Shown piece by piece: positions 1 to 6,895 of a DNA stretch of 22,631 bases. Source of the stretch: a virus; IMG/VR virus record IMGVR_UViG_3300035670_001317, positions 1 through 22,631 of that record. One strand, written 5' to 3'. The stretch's first letter is position 1. Each line of letters opens with the position of its first letter. A model generated the notes under the pieces. It did not search any database. It was not told the DNA's origin and saw only the letters and a program-made list of their open reading frames with translations. The translations under genes were made by a program, and so were the position numbers.

Positions 1-325
1 AATCTGCGGGCAGTGTGCTACCAGCTGTCAGACTTACCGCCGCAGTTGCAGAAGCAGATAGTCTACCTGTCCAGGTACGAAAACGAAAAGAACTCAACCA
101 ATATGTCCCATTCCAAAACCACTCAGTCCCATCATCAGTCTTCCACCATCTATCGCCAATCACTAAAGCACTACCATCGACTCTTGTGGTAGGCTTGGAT
201 GTTTGATAGATGTGTTCCACCCCATTAATGCGTGTGCCGTTAGGGAGCAGACTAGAAGGAGAGCCGGCTTCTCCGCTAGAAGTCGCATCAAGCTTTCCGG
301 TGAATGGGTTAAAGACGTATGGCAT
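1..325 (-). CDS. Tail-associated protein, N-terminal part (runs off the left edge)
   Basis: An open minus-strand frame begins at ATG 325, two bases after the TAG of the gene before it, and stays open to base 1. The product starts MPYVFNPFTGKLD and has an aromatic, glycine-rich stretch (GDRWWKTDDGTEWFWNGTYW). The NPFTGKLD opening and the tryptophan-rich segment resemble tail or fibre proteins of phages that I associate with cyanobacteria. That resemblance is from memory. Its position after the connector, tail terminator and PVSG-rich genes fits a tail structural role. About 108 residues are visible and the C-terminus is missing. It could equally be a baseplate or receptor-binding component. 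Confidence 0.6.
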   Translation of the reverse strand, partial: MPYVFNPFTGKLDATSSGEAGSPSSLLPNGTRINGVEHIYQTSKPTTRVDGSALVIGDRWWKTDDGTEWFWNGTYWLSSFRFRTWTGRLSASATAAVSLTAGSTLPAD

Positions 326-327
326 GG

Positions 328-1242
328 CTAGCTCTTGGTAACCGTTAATAGATTGCCCGAACCGTCATAGGTCATGGTCAGGGTTGCGACTGTTGTTCCT
401 CCTGCCCCACCAACCTTGAAGACGGTTTCGGTTAGGTTTCCATCTGTCCAGGTATTGCTGAGGTAGTCATGGGGAGGAATTGTTAATGAACCATAGGTGG
501 CAAAGACAGCATCAGATGCTGGTGCTACTGATAGGCTATTGGCGGTGGTTTTTATTCCCAGACTAGAGGGGAAAAGATCAATTAGGCTCGTTAGCCTTTG
601 GGCAATTCGTTGTAGCCGCCCATTCAATCCAGAACTAGCCGTATCGCTAGCGGGGGACGTTTCGGTTAAATCCCCAATCCGAGTGTTGCCGGTGTCTTGA
701 TTAGCACTGGTGGCCGCTTGATCAGGCAAAGGCAAAGATGCAACACTAACCGGCTGAGTCGTTTGCCAGAATGTCCCACTAACAGGAACTGGGGCGGCCC
801 GTAATTGGGTGTCGGTAAGGGGGGTTAGCCCAGTGTCAACCGTTAAGCCACCACCCAGAAGGGTTTCGATGCCGTCAATATGCCCAATGATAATACCTTG
901 GTTGTCCGCTGTCGCCGCCCCACCCGGCAAGGGCAGAGAGGATGCGCTAACCAGTTGAATAGCGGGGAAGTTATTTACCGCAACAGTCCAAGCCCCGGAT
1001 TGAATAGCCGAGAAGGTGGCGGGGAAGTTGCCGACGCTAACGGTGCCACTAACGGGGATAGTACCCGAGATGGTGGCGGTGATATTCTCTAGGGCCGCCA
1101 GGGATGCACTATCTAGTCCTACCACCGTCCCCGATGGCAAGGCATTAGTGACAACAAATGGGTCTTGGTTTGTCCCGCTCCCTGTTGCGGCAATATAAAC
1201 GAGAGAAACGCCATCTGCTGAGACGGCAGGCAAATTAGACAT
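328..1242 (-). CDS. Putative virion/tail protein with PVSG-type beta repeats
   Basis: 304 residues, low in charge and rich in Ser, Thr, Gly, Val and Ala. Short repeated motifs occur along its length: ISGTIPVSGTVSVGNFP, SSLPLPGGAATADNQG, APVPVSGTFWQTTQPVS and ASLPLPDQAATSANQD. Phage proteins with PVSGTFW/ASLPLP repeats are common next to tail or baseplate genes and probably form a beta-rich fibrous shaft. The last 70 residues (SLTIPPHDYLSN to LTVTKS) look like a small beta domain, perhaps for attachment. Its ATG overlaps the stop of the tail terminator gene by one base, and two bases separate it from the next tail gene. The exact role (tail fibre, collar or decoration) is not settled by sequence alone. 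Confidence 0.6.
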   Translation of the reverse strand: MSNLPAVSADGVSLVYIAATGSGTNQDPFVVTNALPSGTVVGLDSASLAALENITATISGTIPVSGTVSVGNFPATFSAIQSGAWTVAVNNFPAIQLVSASSLPLPGGAATADNQGIIIGHIDGIETLLGGGLTVDTGLTPLTDTQLRAAPVPVSGTFWQTTQPVSVASLPLPDQAATSANQDTGNTRIGDLTETSPASDTASSGLNGRLQRIAQRLTSLIDLFPSSLGIKTTANSLSVAPASDAVFATYGSLTIPPHDYLSNTWTDGNLTETVFKVGGAGGTTVATLTMTYDGSGNLLTVTKS

Positions 1243-1709
1243 TAGAACCCCCTCCCGAGGTAACTATGGCGCAAGGAAAGATTAAGGGTGAGATTAACCG
1301 GGAAGCTTTGATAGTATTCCGCCACAAAAGCCACAGACACAGCCATCTGGAACCAAGCCGCTGTTGCCTCCTGGGCCACGGTACGAGGGCCATTAGCCGG
1401 ACGGAAGTAAACACCGCTAGCCTTAATCCGATTGAATAGACCCTTGAGGCGTTGAGCCAGGGCCAGGGCCGTCCCTGTGCCAGATGCGACGGGGGCGAAT
1501 ACGTTGACCTGGGCCACCCCATCCACCCAATCAAGCCCATCTAGAGACTGGTAGGAACCATCCCCAAAATTCACCCCACACCAAAGCCAATGGGTATTGT
1601 TGGGGGGAGTGGTCTGTTGGTTGCCGAAATAGACCGGCACATCAACAAACTCAGTGGCGATGCGTTGCTCAATGGTGCGGCGGATCAGTTGGAGGTCAGG
1701 TAGTGCCAT
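1242..1709 (-). CDS. Tail terminator-like protein (gpU/DUF4128 type)
   Basis: 155 residues starting MALPDLQLIRRTIEQRIATEF. The central pattern WVDGVAQVNVFAPVASGTGTALALAQRLKGLFN, given here only as landmarks around residues 60-100, matches the usual alpha-beta core of tail terminators: a beta strand with VNVFAP, a glycine-rich turn, then a helix with LA..LK.LF. In long-tailed phages this protein caps the tail tube and joins the tail to the head. Order supports the call: the HK97 gp10-like gene precedes it with a 14-base overlap and a tail protein follows. A beta-strand region near the end (AAWFQMAVSVAFVAEYYQ) is typical. The last ~20 residues (LTLNLSLRHSYLGRGF) are an unremarkable tail. Confidence 0.7.
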   Translation of the reverse strand: MALPDLQLIRRTIEQRIATEFVDVPVYFGNQQTTPPNNTHWLWCGVNFGDGSYQSLDGLDWVDGVAQVNVFAPVASGTGTALALAQRLKGLFNRIKASGVYFRPANGPRTVAQEATAAWFQMAVSVAFVAEYYQSFPVNLTLNLSLRHSYLGRGF

Positions 1710-2079
1710 TTAATGCCCTCGCTATTTGTTCCGCACGGTTAGGAATACCAGCGGCAATCAACTCCACCCAGCCCGCCGGGGCCTGTCTCGACCATCCCTC
1801 CGCTAGTCGTTGGGCATAGGGCAGAGAGTTGGTGATGTAGTAATCCTTGTCAGCGGTGATTTCCAGGGTATAGGGCGGGGCCTCTTGCCCATCGGGATAG
1901 GTGGTATCGTCTAACTCGTCCTCTGAGATGAGCCAATTAGCCCGGAAGCGGCCCGTATCTACGGGGGACTGTTCCTTGAGTTTGGCTTGGGTTTCTAGCA
2001 CCACAGTAGAGACCAGAACGTTGGCGTTGTGGTGTAGTTTGGCTAGGATTTCGGTGATCTGTTGGCGGTTGTTGTCCAT
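1696..2079 (-). CDS. HK97 gp10-like tail/neck component
   Basis: 127 residues. The landmarks KLKEQSPVDTGRFRANW (about residues 33-50) and YYITNSLPYAQRLAEGWS (about 80-97), followed by QAPAGWVELI, are the characteristic motifs of the HK97 gp10 family, which includes the SPP1 gp16.1/gp17 neighbourhood and lambda gpZ-like tail completion proteins. These sit at the neck between head and tail and take part in tail completion or joining. It overlaps the tail terminator start by 14 bases. The gene before it is the accessory protein ending at 2082, so the usual adjacency to the head-closure gene has been broken by an insertion. Confidence 0.8.
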   Translation of the reverse strand: MDNNRQQITEILAKLHHNANVLVSTVVLETQAKLKEQSPVDTGRFRANWLISEDELDDTTYPDGQEAPPYTLEITADKDYYITNSLPYAQRLAEGWSRQAPAGWVELIAAGIPNRAEQIARALNGTT

Positions 2080-2081
2080 GG

Positions 2082-2966
2082 TTAGAAAATCCCCTCATCA
2101 CCGTCTCCGACAATAACCGTCCATATCTTACTGTTACCAGCCCGCTTTGCCGCCAGATAGACCTCCTGGTTCCCCACTACTTCAAAACCCGCACGATTTT
2201 GTTTGACATAAACAGGTGCCCAATTTCTGTTTTCAGGATCTGCCTTTATTACCTTTTCATACTCTGCAATTCTCTTATTGGAAACTTTTGCACTTTTACC
2301 CAGATACACCTCATCTGAGTAAAGGTTCAATAATAAGTTTCTGTCTTGTGGCATATTTCCAGAGTAGTTAGATGGTGGTTTCTCTGCCTTTGCTGTCACC
2401 AGTTTTCTGTCCTTCATCTGTTCAATCTTCCCATAGGGACGGGCATTTTCATTGGCGATGACCACTCTAACCCTCCCGGTATTGGCTCTCTTGTTGGCCA
2501 AATAAACATCGTGCCCGGACACAATCTCAAATGCGCCTTTCTTGTCCTGTATGGCCAATGCAGTTGATGGTAGATAAGGATCACCTTTGGATTGATACGC
2601 TTTTGCCATTTTGTCAACCTTACTCTTAGAGACCTCCACCGAACTAAGCGAATAAACCTCATCTTGATAAAGATATAGTGCTGTGCCCTCGTCCTGTTTC
2701 ATTGGGTCTTCTACCTTCTTAGGCGGGGACTCAGCCGGAACCACATATACCCCAGACTTAGGTTTCGCAGATTCTTTGTCTTTGTCGGCACTGGTCTTTT
2801 TATCCGACTTAGCCGCTTGTTTTCTGACTTCGTTAAATTCTGCCTGGGTAATCGTCTGCCCCTGTGTGAAGGCATCGCCCCCTTGGGTCATCCCAATGGC
2901 TCTGGTGGTAATCCGACCACCCTTTCCAACTACTTTTACCCATGTCGCTTTATTTGGCCCTGCCAT
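2082..2966 (-). CDS. Accessory protein: shared N-terminal module plus two ParB/Srx-like repeats
   Basis: 294 residues from ATG 2966, chosen because AAGGAG sits six bases upstream; a longer reading from 2987 would overlap the previous gene and lacks this. Residues 1-50 (MAGPNKATWVKV ... QGQTITQAEFNEVR) match the N-terminus of the protein at 9680-10228. Then comes a Lys/Ser/Asp-rich linker (about 52-90). Two related ~80-residue units follow: YSLSSVEVSKSKVDKMAKAY ... FEIVSGHDVYLANKRANTGR, and YLGKSAKVSNKRIAEYEKVI ... FEVVGNQEVYLAAKRAGNSK. The pattern (V-S-K, helix, FE-V-G--VYLA-KRA, hydrophobic strand) resembles the ParB N-terminal/sulfiredoxin fold. I see no sure catalytic motif. Parts of the gene are near 33% GC by eye, lower than its neighbours, suggesting late acquisition between head-closure and gp10-like genes. 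Function unknown. Confidence 0.65.
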   Translation of the reverse strand: MAGPNKATWVKVVGKGGRITTRAIGMTQGGDAFTQGQTITQAEFNEVRKQAAKSDKKTSADKDKESAKPKSGVYVVPAESPPKKVEDPMKQDEGTALYLYQDEVYSLSSVEVSKSKVDKMAKAYQSKGDPYLPSTALAIQDKKGAFEIVSGHDVYLANKRANTGRVRVVIANENARPYGKIEQMKDRKLVTAKAEKPPSNYSGNMPQDRNLLLNLYSDEVYLGKSAKVSNKRIAEYEKVIKADPENRNWAPVYVKQNRAGFEVVGNQEVYLAAKRAGNSKIWTVIVGDGDEGIF

Positions 2967-2968
2967 AG

Positions 2969-3331
2969 CTATCTCCTTACCTGACAACTAAAAATCGCAC
3001 TCTGATCACCCGAGTAGAATTGCTGAATACTGATGATGTTGTGGGTGATGCCATCAAACACAATCTGGTCAGAGGGTTGGGGTTCAAAGGTCAGGTCAGC
3101 CGAGGCAATCAACACCTTGCGGTCTCCCACTTTAACCAAACCTTCTTGCAGTTCTCGGGCCTTGTAATCCTCGATAACAGCTTTGACAGCGTATTCCGTG
3201 ACCGATTCGACACTGGTACCCGTCTGGATGTTGTAAGAGGGGGCACCCCGGCGGATCAGGGTGACAGTGGTGCCAAACTGTTTAATCAGCCGGGTTGCTA
3301 CTTTGCGTAATGGCTTATCGAGGATTGCCAT
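2969..3331 (-). CDS. Putative head-closure / head-tail joining protein
   Basis: 120 residues: an N-terminal helix (LDKPLRKVATRLIKQFG) followed by beta-rich sequence with VKVGDRKVLIASADLTFEPQ and QIVFDGITHNIISIQQF. The order beta strand, KVLI, P..-D-IVFDG, I-SI, and a final strand (IFSCQVRR) is typical of small neck proteins that close the connector and bind the tail (SPP1 gp16/HK97 gp9-like adaptors). It lies after the DnaT-like connector and a small virion-like gene. Its stop is two bases from the start of the accessory gene. The family call rests on fold pattern and position. Confidence 0.6.
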   Translation of the reverse strand: MAILDKPLRKVATRLIKQFGTTVTLIRRGAPSYNIQTGTSVESVTEYAVKAVIEDYKARELQEGLVKVGDRKVLIASADLTFEPQPSDQIVFDGITHNIISIQQFYSGDQSAIFSCQVRR

Positions 3332-3333
3332 GG

Positions 3334-3558
3334 TTAGCTCACTTTGTAGAGGATGACAGAACCGGAGTTAACGGTCACGGAGGTAAAGCGGCCGAGTATT
3401 TTACCCCGTACCGGAATAGCGAGTGACGACAGATCCGGCGTGGAACCATTACCGATAGCTGTAACGCTAGAGTCAGCCAGGGCGTAGATACATCCAAAGT
3501 TCCCGGTATGGGTACCAGTGGTAGCTTGGACAAATCCAGCGTAGTTGTCATAACCCAT
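3334..3558 (-). CDS. Small beta-rich structural protein, unknown
   Basis: 74 residues: MGYDNYAGFVQATTGTHTG, then FGCIYALADSSVTAIG, a Ser/Leu stretch, and IPVRGKILGRFTSVTVNSG ending in SVILYKVS. The run of short strands and the RFTSVTV-SGSV-LYK ending recall small virion-associated proteins that accompany phage head or neck genes. I cannot name the family. It is two bases upstream of the head-closure gene and five bases downstream of the connector gene, on the same strand, so it is co-expressed with the neck module. A decoration or spike-like role is possible but unproven. Confidence 0.55.
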   Translation of the reverse strand: MGYDNYAGFVQATTGTHTGNFGCIYALADSSVTAIGNGSTPDLSSLAIPVRGKILGRFTSVTVNSGSVILYKVS

Positions 3559-3563
3559 AGTCC

Positions 3564-4115
3564 TTAATTCCTGTAGATGGAAATGTTCTGAGGGCTTGCC
3601 TTGAGACCCCGGAGATATTGGTCAACCAACGGGGGCAAGAGCCGCTGGTTTTGGGGTTGTACGGGTTGAACAGATAACGGGCCAACGGTGACGCTCTTGA
3701 ATTGCTCCAGCCCGCCTAGGCTCAATGCTTCTGGCTCTGTGACCAGATACATCGCTAGGATGACAGTCGCCTTTTTGATTTCGTCTGGGATTTCGTCGTC
3801 GTCGTAGTAGTCCTGACGTAGAGAGAACAGATAACCCGCTTGGTAAGCCGGTTGATATTGGTCAGGTTTGCGAACGCCGACCCGTGGCCATTGGAGTGCT
3901 TGGGCGTTGCCGGTTTTGTTGCCAAAGAACCGCTCTCGGTCAAGTCGCCAGGTAGCGGTCACTAAAGCTCTGTTTTTGGTATCGGTGGTGGCGGAGTCCC
4001 AGTTGGTGGTCTCCTCCGTGGGCATCAGAGAGTCCACAATAGCTTGGGCATCATTCAGCGTCAGGTATGTGTTGCTGTTTGCCCCGCCCACCGTTGCGTC
4101 TAGGGTTACCGGCAT
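3564..4115 (-). CDS. Head-tail connector, DnaT-like/gp6-type adaptor
   Basis: 183 residues beginning MPVTLDATVGGANSNTYLTL. The opening (VGGANSNTY-T---A), an early helix with VDSLMPTEETTNWDSA, then NRALVTATWRLDRERFFGNK and QALQWPRVGV are the hallmarks of the phage family often annotated as putative DnaT-like ssDNA-binding protein. In phages it is an adaptor in the neck beneath the portal. A helix with IPDEIKKATVILAMYLV follows. The name DnaT-like is historical and does not imply replication; the structural position supports connector. The ATG lies inside the small upstream gene (4051-4203), with GAGGTGAAAG just ahead as ribosome-binding site. Confidence 0.7.
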   Translation of the reverse strand: MPVTLDATVGGANSNTYLTLNDAQAIVDSLMPTEETTNWDSATTDTKNRALVTATWRLDRERFFGNKTGNAQALQWPRVGVRKPDQYQPAYQAGYLFSLRQDYYDDDEIPDEIKKATVILAMYLVTEPEALSLGGLEQFKSVTVGPLSVQPVQPQNQRLLPPLVDQYLRGLKASPQNISIYRN

Positions 4116-4203
4116 CTTTCACCTCGTCAGCAGGAATGACAGGTTGAGGTTGTTGGGCCTCAGCCTGCCGTTTTCGGAGTCTATTGAAAGCAAATAACGC
4201 CAT
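4051..4203 (-). CDS. Small basic protein overlapping the connector gene
   Basis: A 50-residue frame from ATG 4203 to TGA 4051-4053, starting MALFAFNRLRKRQAEAQQPQ and ending in basic, Gly-rich sequence. Its start is two bases from the stop of the upstream gene (4206), and it overlaps the connector gene by 65 bases in another frame. Short proteins opening M-LF-FNR-R-R-AE occur between capsid and connector genes in many tailed phages, which is why I keep it. It has no good Shine-Dalgarno, so it would depend on coupling to the upstream gene. The C-terminal 20 residues may only be a consequence of the overlap. Function unknown. Confidence 0.5.
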   Translation of the reverse strand: MALFAFNRLRKRQAEAQQPQPVIPADEVKDAGNPRRNGGRGKQQHIPDAE

Positions 4204-4205
4204 AG

Positions 4206-4586
4206 TTAAACGTCAGAGGTATTAACCCGGTAGAAGGTCACCGCAGGGGTGGAGGTGGAGGTCACAACGCCACGGAATTGGCCCACCTTACCGCTGGCAA
4301 CGGTGGCAGTCCCGGTGATGGTGATGCCAGAACCAGCGGCAAAGGTGACGGTGTTGGAACCACCGCTATTGCGGATGATGAAGTCAAAGGCACTGCCAGC
4401 CTTGGCATTTTTCAATTCATCAATCAGAGCGGTTGCACTGGGAGAATTGAGGGTAACACCAGAAGCAGGAGCAGAGAGGATCAGACCGGCAACGGTCTCG
4501 GCGGCCGTTAGGGTGCCCGCTACGTCCTTGGTGGAGACAGCGGTATAACCAGTAAACGGCTCTTGCAAGTCAAAAATAGAGGCCAT
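4206..4586 (-). CDS. Putative capsid decoration/accessory head protein
   Basis: 126 residues, low charge and rich in Thr, Ala, Ser, Gly and Val: MASIFDLQEPFTGYTAVSTK, then GTLTAAETVAGLILSAPASG, an AGSAFDFIIRNSGGSNTVTF segment, and TATVASGKVGQFRGVVTSTS. The alternating strands and ITITGTATV-SG core suggest a beta-sandwich virion protein. It follows the major capsid gene by 12 bases with TAGGAGATACCACCC before its ATG, the usual place for a decoration or head-fibre protein. I cannot assign a named family. Expression with the capsid operon is expected. Confidence 0.6.
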   Translation of the reverse strand: MASIFDLQEPFTGYTAVSTKDVAGTLTAAETVAGLILSAPASGVTLNSPSATALIDELKNAKAGSAFDFIIRNSGGSNTVTFAAGSGITITGTATVASGKVGQFRGVVTSTSTPAVTFYRVNTSDV

Positions 4587-4598
4587 GGGTGGTATCTC

Positions 4599-5615
4599 CT
4601 AGAAGTTGCTAACGACAGTGGCACGAACCACGCCAATGTTTTTGGTCTCGTAGACCTTAGACCAGTTGCCGATGGTGGCAAGTTGGGCACGGGTGGGGTT
4701 GATGATGCTTTGGCTCACCCAGGACAGCCCCATGGGGTGATAGAGCCAGTGCATATCAATAGACATCGCATCTTCTTTGGCTAGGATGTCCCGGTCGGTT
4801 TCCGTCCGTTGGCCCTGCTGTTCTGCTTGACCGATAGCGCCATTGGTGAAGCCATAAACGGCATAATTGGTGCCATCGTTGGTCACATCGTCATCTACCA
4901 CTAGGCGCAGACCGCAGAAGTAGGGGACGTTCTCAGAACCAGGGGAACCAAAAGCTCCCTGGTAGGACTGACCACCGAAGCTAGAAGCGGGAACAGATAG
5001 CGCATCCCCCGTAGCAACGAAGTCCACTAGCTTGCGTTCTTGCAGGTCGTAGTAGACAGCAGAATGAATGGCGATAGCAGAGAGTTTGTCACCGTGGTCG
5101 CCCAACAGGGAGCGCATTTTGGCAATGGTGCCAGCGGTCAGAGTAGCGGTACCACCGGGAATGTAGGAAAGGGTTTCCAGGGCCGCCCCAGTGTTAGAAG
5201 CCAGCCCACCAAAGGCACCTTCTAAAATCTTGAGCAGTTCTTTTTGTTGTTGGTTGGCGATGTACTCAGACACCCGCTCACCAATGGCGGCCATGGGGTC
5301 GGAACCTGCCGCTAGGGCCGCTAGGTCACGGGAAGCCCAAGCACGACCACGGTGCAACACAACGCCCACCTGAGAGTCAGCGGTGAGCTTACCAGGAGTA
5401 AAACTGGTGGTGTCGGTCATCACCTCTAGATCGCCATCGAGGTTAGCAACCCAGAAAGGCACGTTAACGAAATGACCACCTTCTTTCACCCCTTGCAGAT
5501 TGGGGACGGATTGAATAATCCCAGAACGAATAAATTGGTTCTTGTAGGTGGACATCTCGGAAATGTAGGGATCCCAAATGTCAGGAACAATGATGTCTGC
5601 TAATCTTACGGTCAT
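4599..5615 (-). CDS. Major capsid protein (HK97-fold coat protein)
   Basis: 338 residues from ATG 5615 (MTVRLADIIVPDIWDPYISE), chosen over a GTG at 5654 because GGAGG lies four to eight bases ahead of it. Landmarks: IQSVPNLQGVKEGGHFVNVPFW near residue 45, VLHRGRAWASRDLAALAAG near 95, IGERVSEYIANQQQKELLKIL near 120, and an AIAIHSAVYYDLQERKLVDF strand near 190. This pattern is the major capsid family that follows a coiled-coil scaffold and uses the HK97 fold. The AWASRDLAALAAGSDPMAAI helix matches the spine region. The gene sits downstream of the scaffold, but a ParB-radical SAM pair is wedged between the two. Its leader can fold over the ribosome-binding site. Confidence 0.85.
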   Translation of the reverse strand: MTVRLADIIVPDIWDPYISEMSTYKNQFIRSGIIQSVPNLQGVKEGGHFVNVPFWVANLDGDLEVMTDTTSFTPGKLTADSQVGVVLHRGRAWASRDLAALAAGSDPMAAIGERVSEYIANQQQKELLKILEGAFGGLASNTGAALETLSYIPGGTATLTAGTIAKMRSLLGDHGDKLSAIAIHSAVYYDLQERKLVDFVATGDALSVPASSFGGQSYQGAFGSPGSENVPYFCGLRLVVDDDVTNDGTNYAVYGFTNGAIGQAEQQGQRTETDRDILAKEDAMSIDMHWLYHPMGLSWVSQSIINPTRAQLATIGNWSKVYETKNIGVVRATVVSNF

Positions 5616-5618
5616 AAG

Positions 5619-5663
5619 CCCTCCGTGGGCTAAGGTTTTTCGTTCCTTTGGCACAGCCTACGG
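5619..5663 (-). promoter_or_regulatory. Capsid mRNA leader stem that reaches the ribosome-binding site
   Basis: On the minus strand CCGTAGGCT (5663-5655) can pair with AGCCCACGG (5631-5623): eight of nine positions pair, with one A-C mismatch, leaving a 23-base loop. The last two paired bases are the first two of the GGAGG ribosome-binding site (5624-5619). The stem is seen in sequence; an effect on capsid translation is inference. Confidence 0.4.
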
Positions 5664-5686
5664 ATGCGGTCACAGACCTATTTCTA
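5650..5686 (-). repeat. Copy 1 of a duplicated stem-loop element
   Basis: Begins with the TAG stop of the radical SAM gene and reads TAGAAATAGGTCTGTGACC, then TCCGTAGGCTGTGC a few bases later. GGTC-TGT-GACC forms a short hairpin. A second copy lies at 10263-10297 with GGCC-CGT-GGCC, so the stem is kept although the bases change. About 28 of 35 aligned positions agree, allowing two small gaps (counted by eye). Role unknown: RNA processing, mRNA stability or a relic of rearrangement. Confidence 0.5.
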
Positions 5687-6895
5687 GTCTAAGGCAAAAA
5701 CTAATTCTTTGAAGGGTTGGCGGCGAAATACCAGCATGGGCAGGCCCTCTTCATTGTCCACAATCAGTTTTCCCCCATAGCTGGCATAGGCAAAACACCA
5801 CCATTTCGTTAGATTAGTGCGGGCGTTGGGTTCAGCCCAAAACATTTTTAGGATGCTTTCAAAACTCTGATACCGGGATTGCATTAGGGCCCTTGTCGTC
5901 CTCATGTCCTTGACCGAGACCCGGACATAATCCCCAATTCGGTTCGTCCCACCCGGCAATCTCGGGGCCATGTAATCGGCATAGTCTCGGAAGGAAACCA
6001 GGGCATAATCCCCTAGCCCCTGTTCGTAGCAGTGGTTAATGAATCCCTGATTAGTGGGGAACAGTTTGGGATAGCATTCCTCAAAAGGTTCCCAGAAGCG
6101 GGAATGGTGGCCCTGTCCGATGGTGTGGACTTCCAGCCCCCGGTCTAAGGCCTTGGCCCTGAAATCCTCTAACTGCCGGATTTTATAGTCCGGGTGCTTG
6201 CGTTTGAGGGCATCATAGACCGTTAGCAGTCCGATAGCCTCTTGCCCTTTCTGGGGGATGCGAGAAACCTGATCCTTGTTGAGGTGGAGCAGTTCACACC
6301 AGATACCCCATGCCCCACGATCCGCTAGTTCCTGCAATAACAATTCCTCTTCTCCCCGTTCAAACCAATCTGGCTCGTAGGGGTTCACGCCAACAATGAC
6401 ATGGTGGCCCTTGTCTCGCAGGGTGGTGATTAGTTCCAGTCTGGACTGAATAGAAGGGGCCCCCGGCTCGATGCCTTTGCGTTTCTCCTCGTCCCACATA
6501 GCAATGGAGAGGTACCACACCGCTGGGGGGGAGCTTTCTAACACTTCATCTATGCCCCGGCCGCCTTTGGTCTGGTAGGACACGGGGATATTACAGCCCT
6601 GGAGCATTTCTAGCACGGGTAACACCTGCCGCCAATTGCTAGCGGCAAAGGGATCAACCCGGTTAGACGCAAGAACGGGATAGCCCTCTTGCAATAGTCT
6701 CGCTAGGTAGGTATCCCGCTCTTGATAGCTAGCCAAGAGGTTGATGCTGGCTTTGATGTCAGCCCGCCGGTTGGGTTGGTTTAGGTTTGCAAAGCAATAA
6801 TGACAGGAATGCGAACAATAGTTAAAACTGACTTCTGTTGGTACTGGTGAAATTAGGAAATCCCCCCAGTATGGCGTGAAGGTATCTCCTGCCAT
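5684..6895 (-). CDS. Radical SAM enzyme, SPL-like, substrate unknown
   Basis: 403 residues. Near the N-terminus, SFNYCSHSCHYCFANLN holds Cys27, Cys31 and Cys34 in the CX3CX2C order that binds the 4Fe-4S cluster of radical SAM enzymes. PVLASNRVDPFAASNW (about 74-89) and VSYQTKGGRG (about 104-113) fit the barrel strands seen in spore photoproduct lyase-like and phage Gp37/Gp68 (DUF5131)-like members. VIVGVNPYEPDWF and ELLHLNKD continue the barrel; the last ~180 residues are not recognised. Its ATG shares one base with the stop of the ParB-domain gene (TAATG), so the two are translationally coupled. It lies directly ahead of the capsid gene. Possible targets are DNA bases, tRNA or a virion protein; the sequence does not decide. 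Confidence 0.75.
   Translation of the reverse strand: MAGDTFTPYWGDFLISPVPTEVSFNYCSHSCHYCFANLNQPNRRADIKASINLLASYQERDTYLARLLQEGYPVLASNRVDPFAASNWRQVLPVLEMLQGCNIPVSYQTKGGRGIDEVLESSPPAVWYLSIAMWDEEKRKGIEPGAPSIQSRLELITTLRDKGHHVIVGVNPYEPDWFERGEEELLLQELADRGAWGIWCELLHLNKDQVSRIPQKGQEAIGLLTVYDALKRKHPDYKIRQLEDFRAKALDRGLEVHTIGQGHHSRFWEPFEECYPKLFPTNQGFINHCYEQGLGDYALVSFRDYADYMAPRLPGGTNRIGDYVRVSVKDMRTTRALMQSRYQSFESILKMFWAEPNARTNLTKWWCFAYASYGGKLIVDNEEGLPMLVFRRQPFKELVFALD

Noticed and set aside
5641-5686. Capsid leader as a glutamine (glnA-type) riboswitch, because GTAGG and AAAGGAACG occur
   Set aside because: The upstream CGTTC partner and the conserved core are absent.
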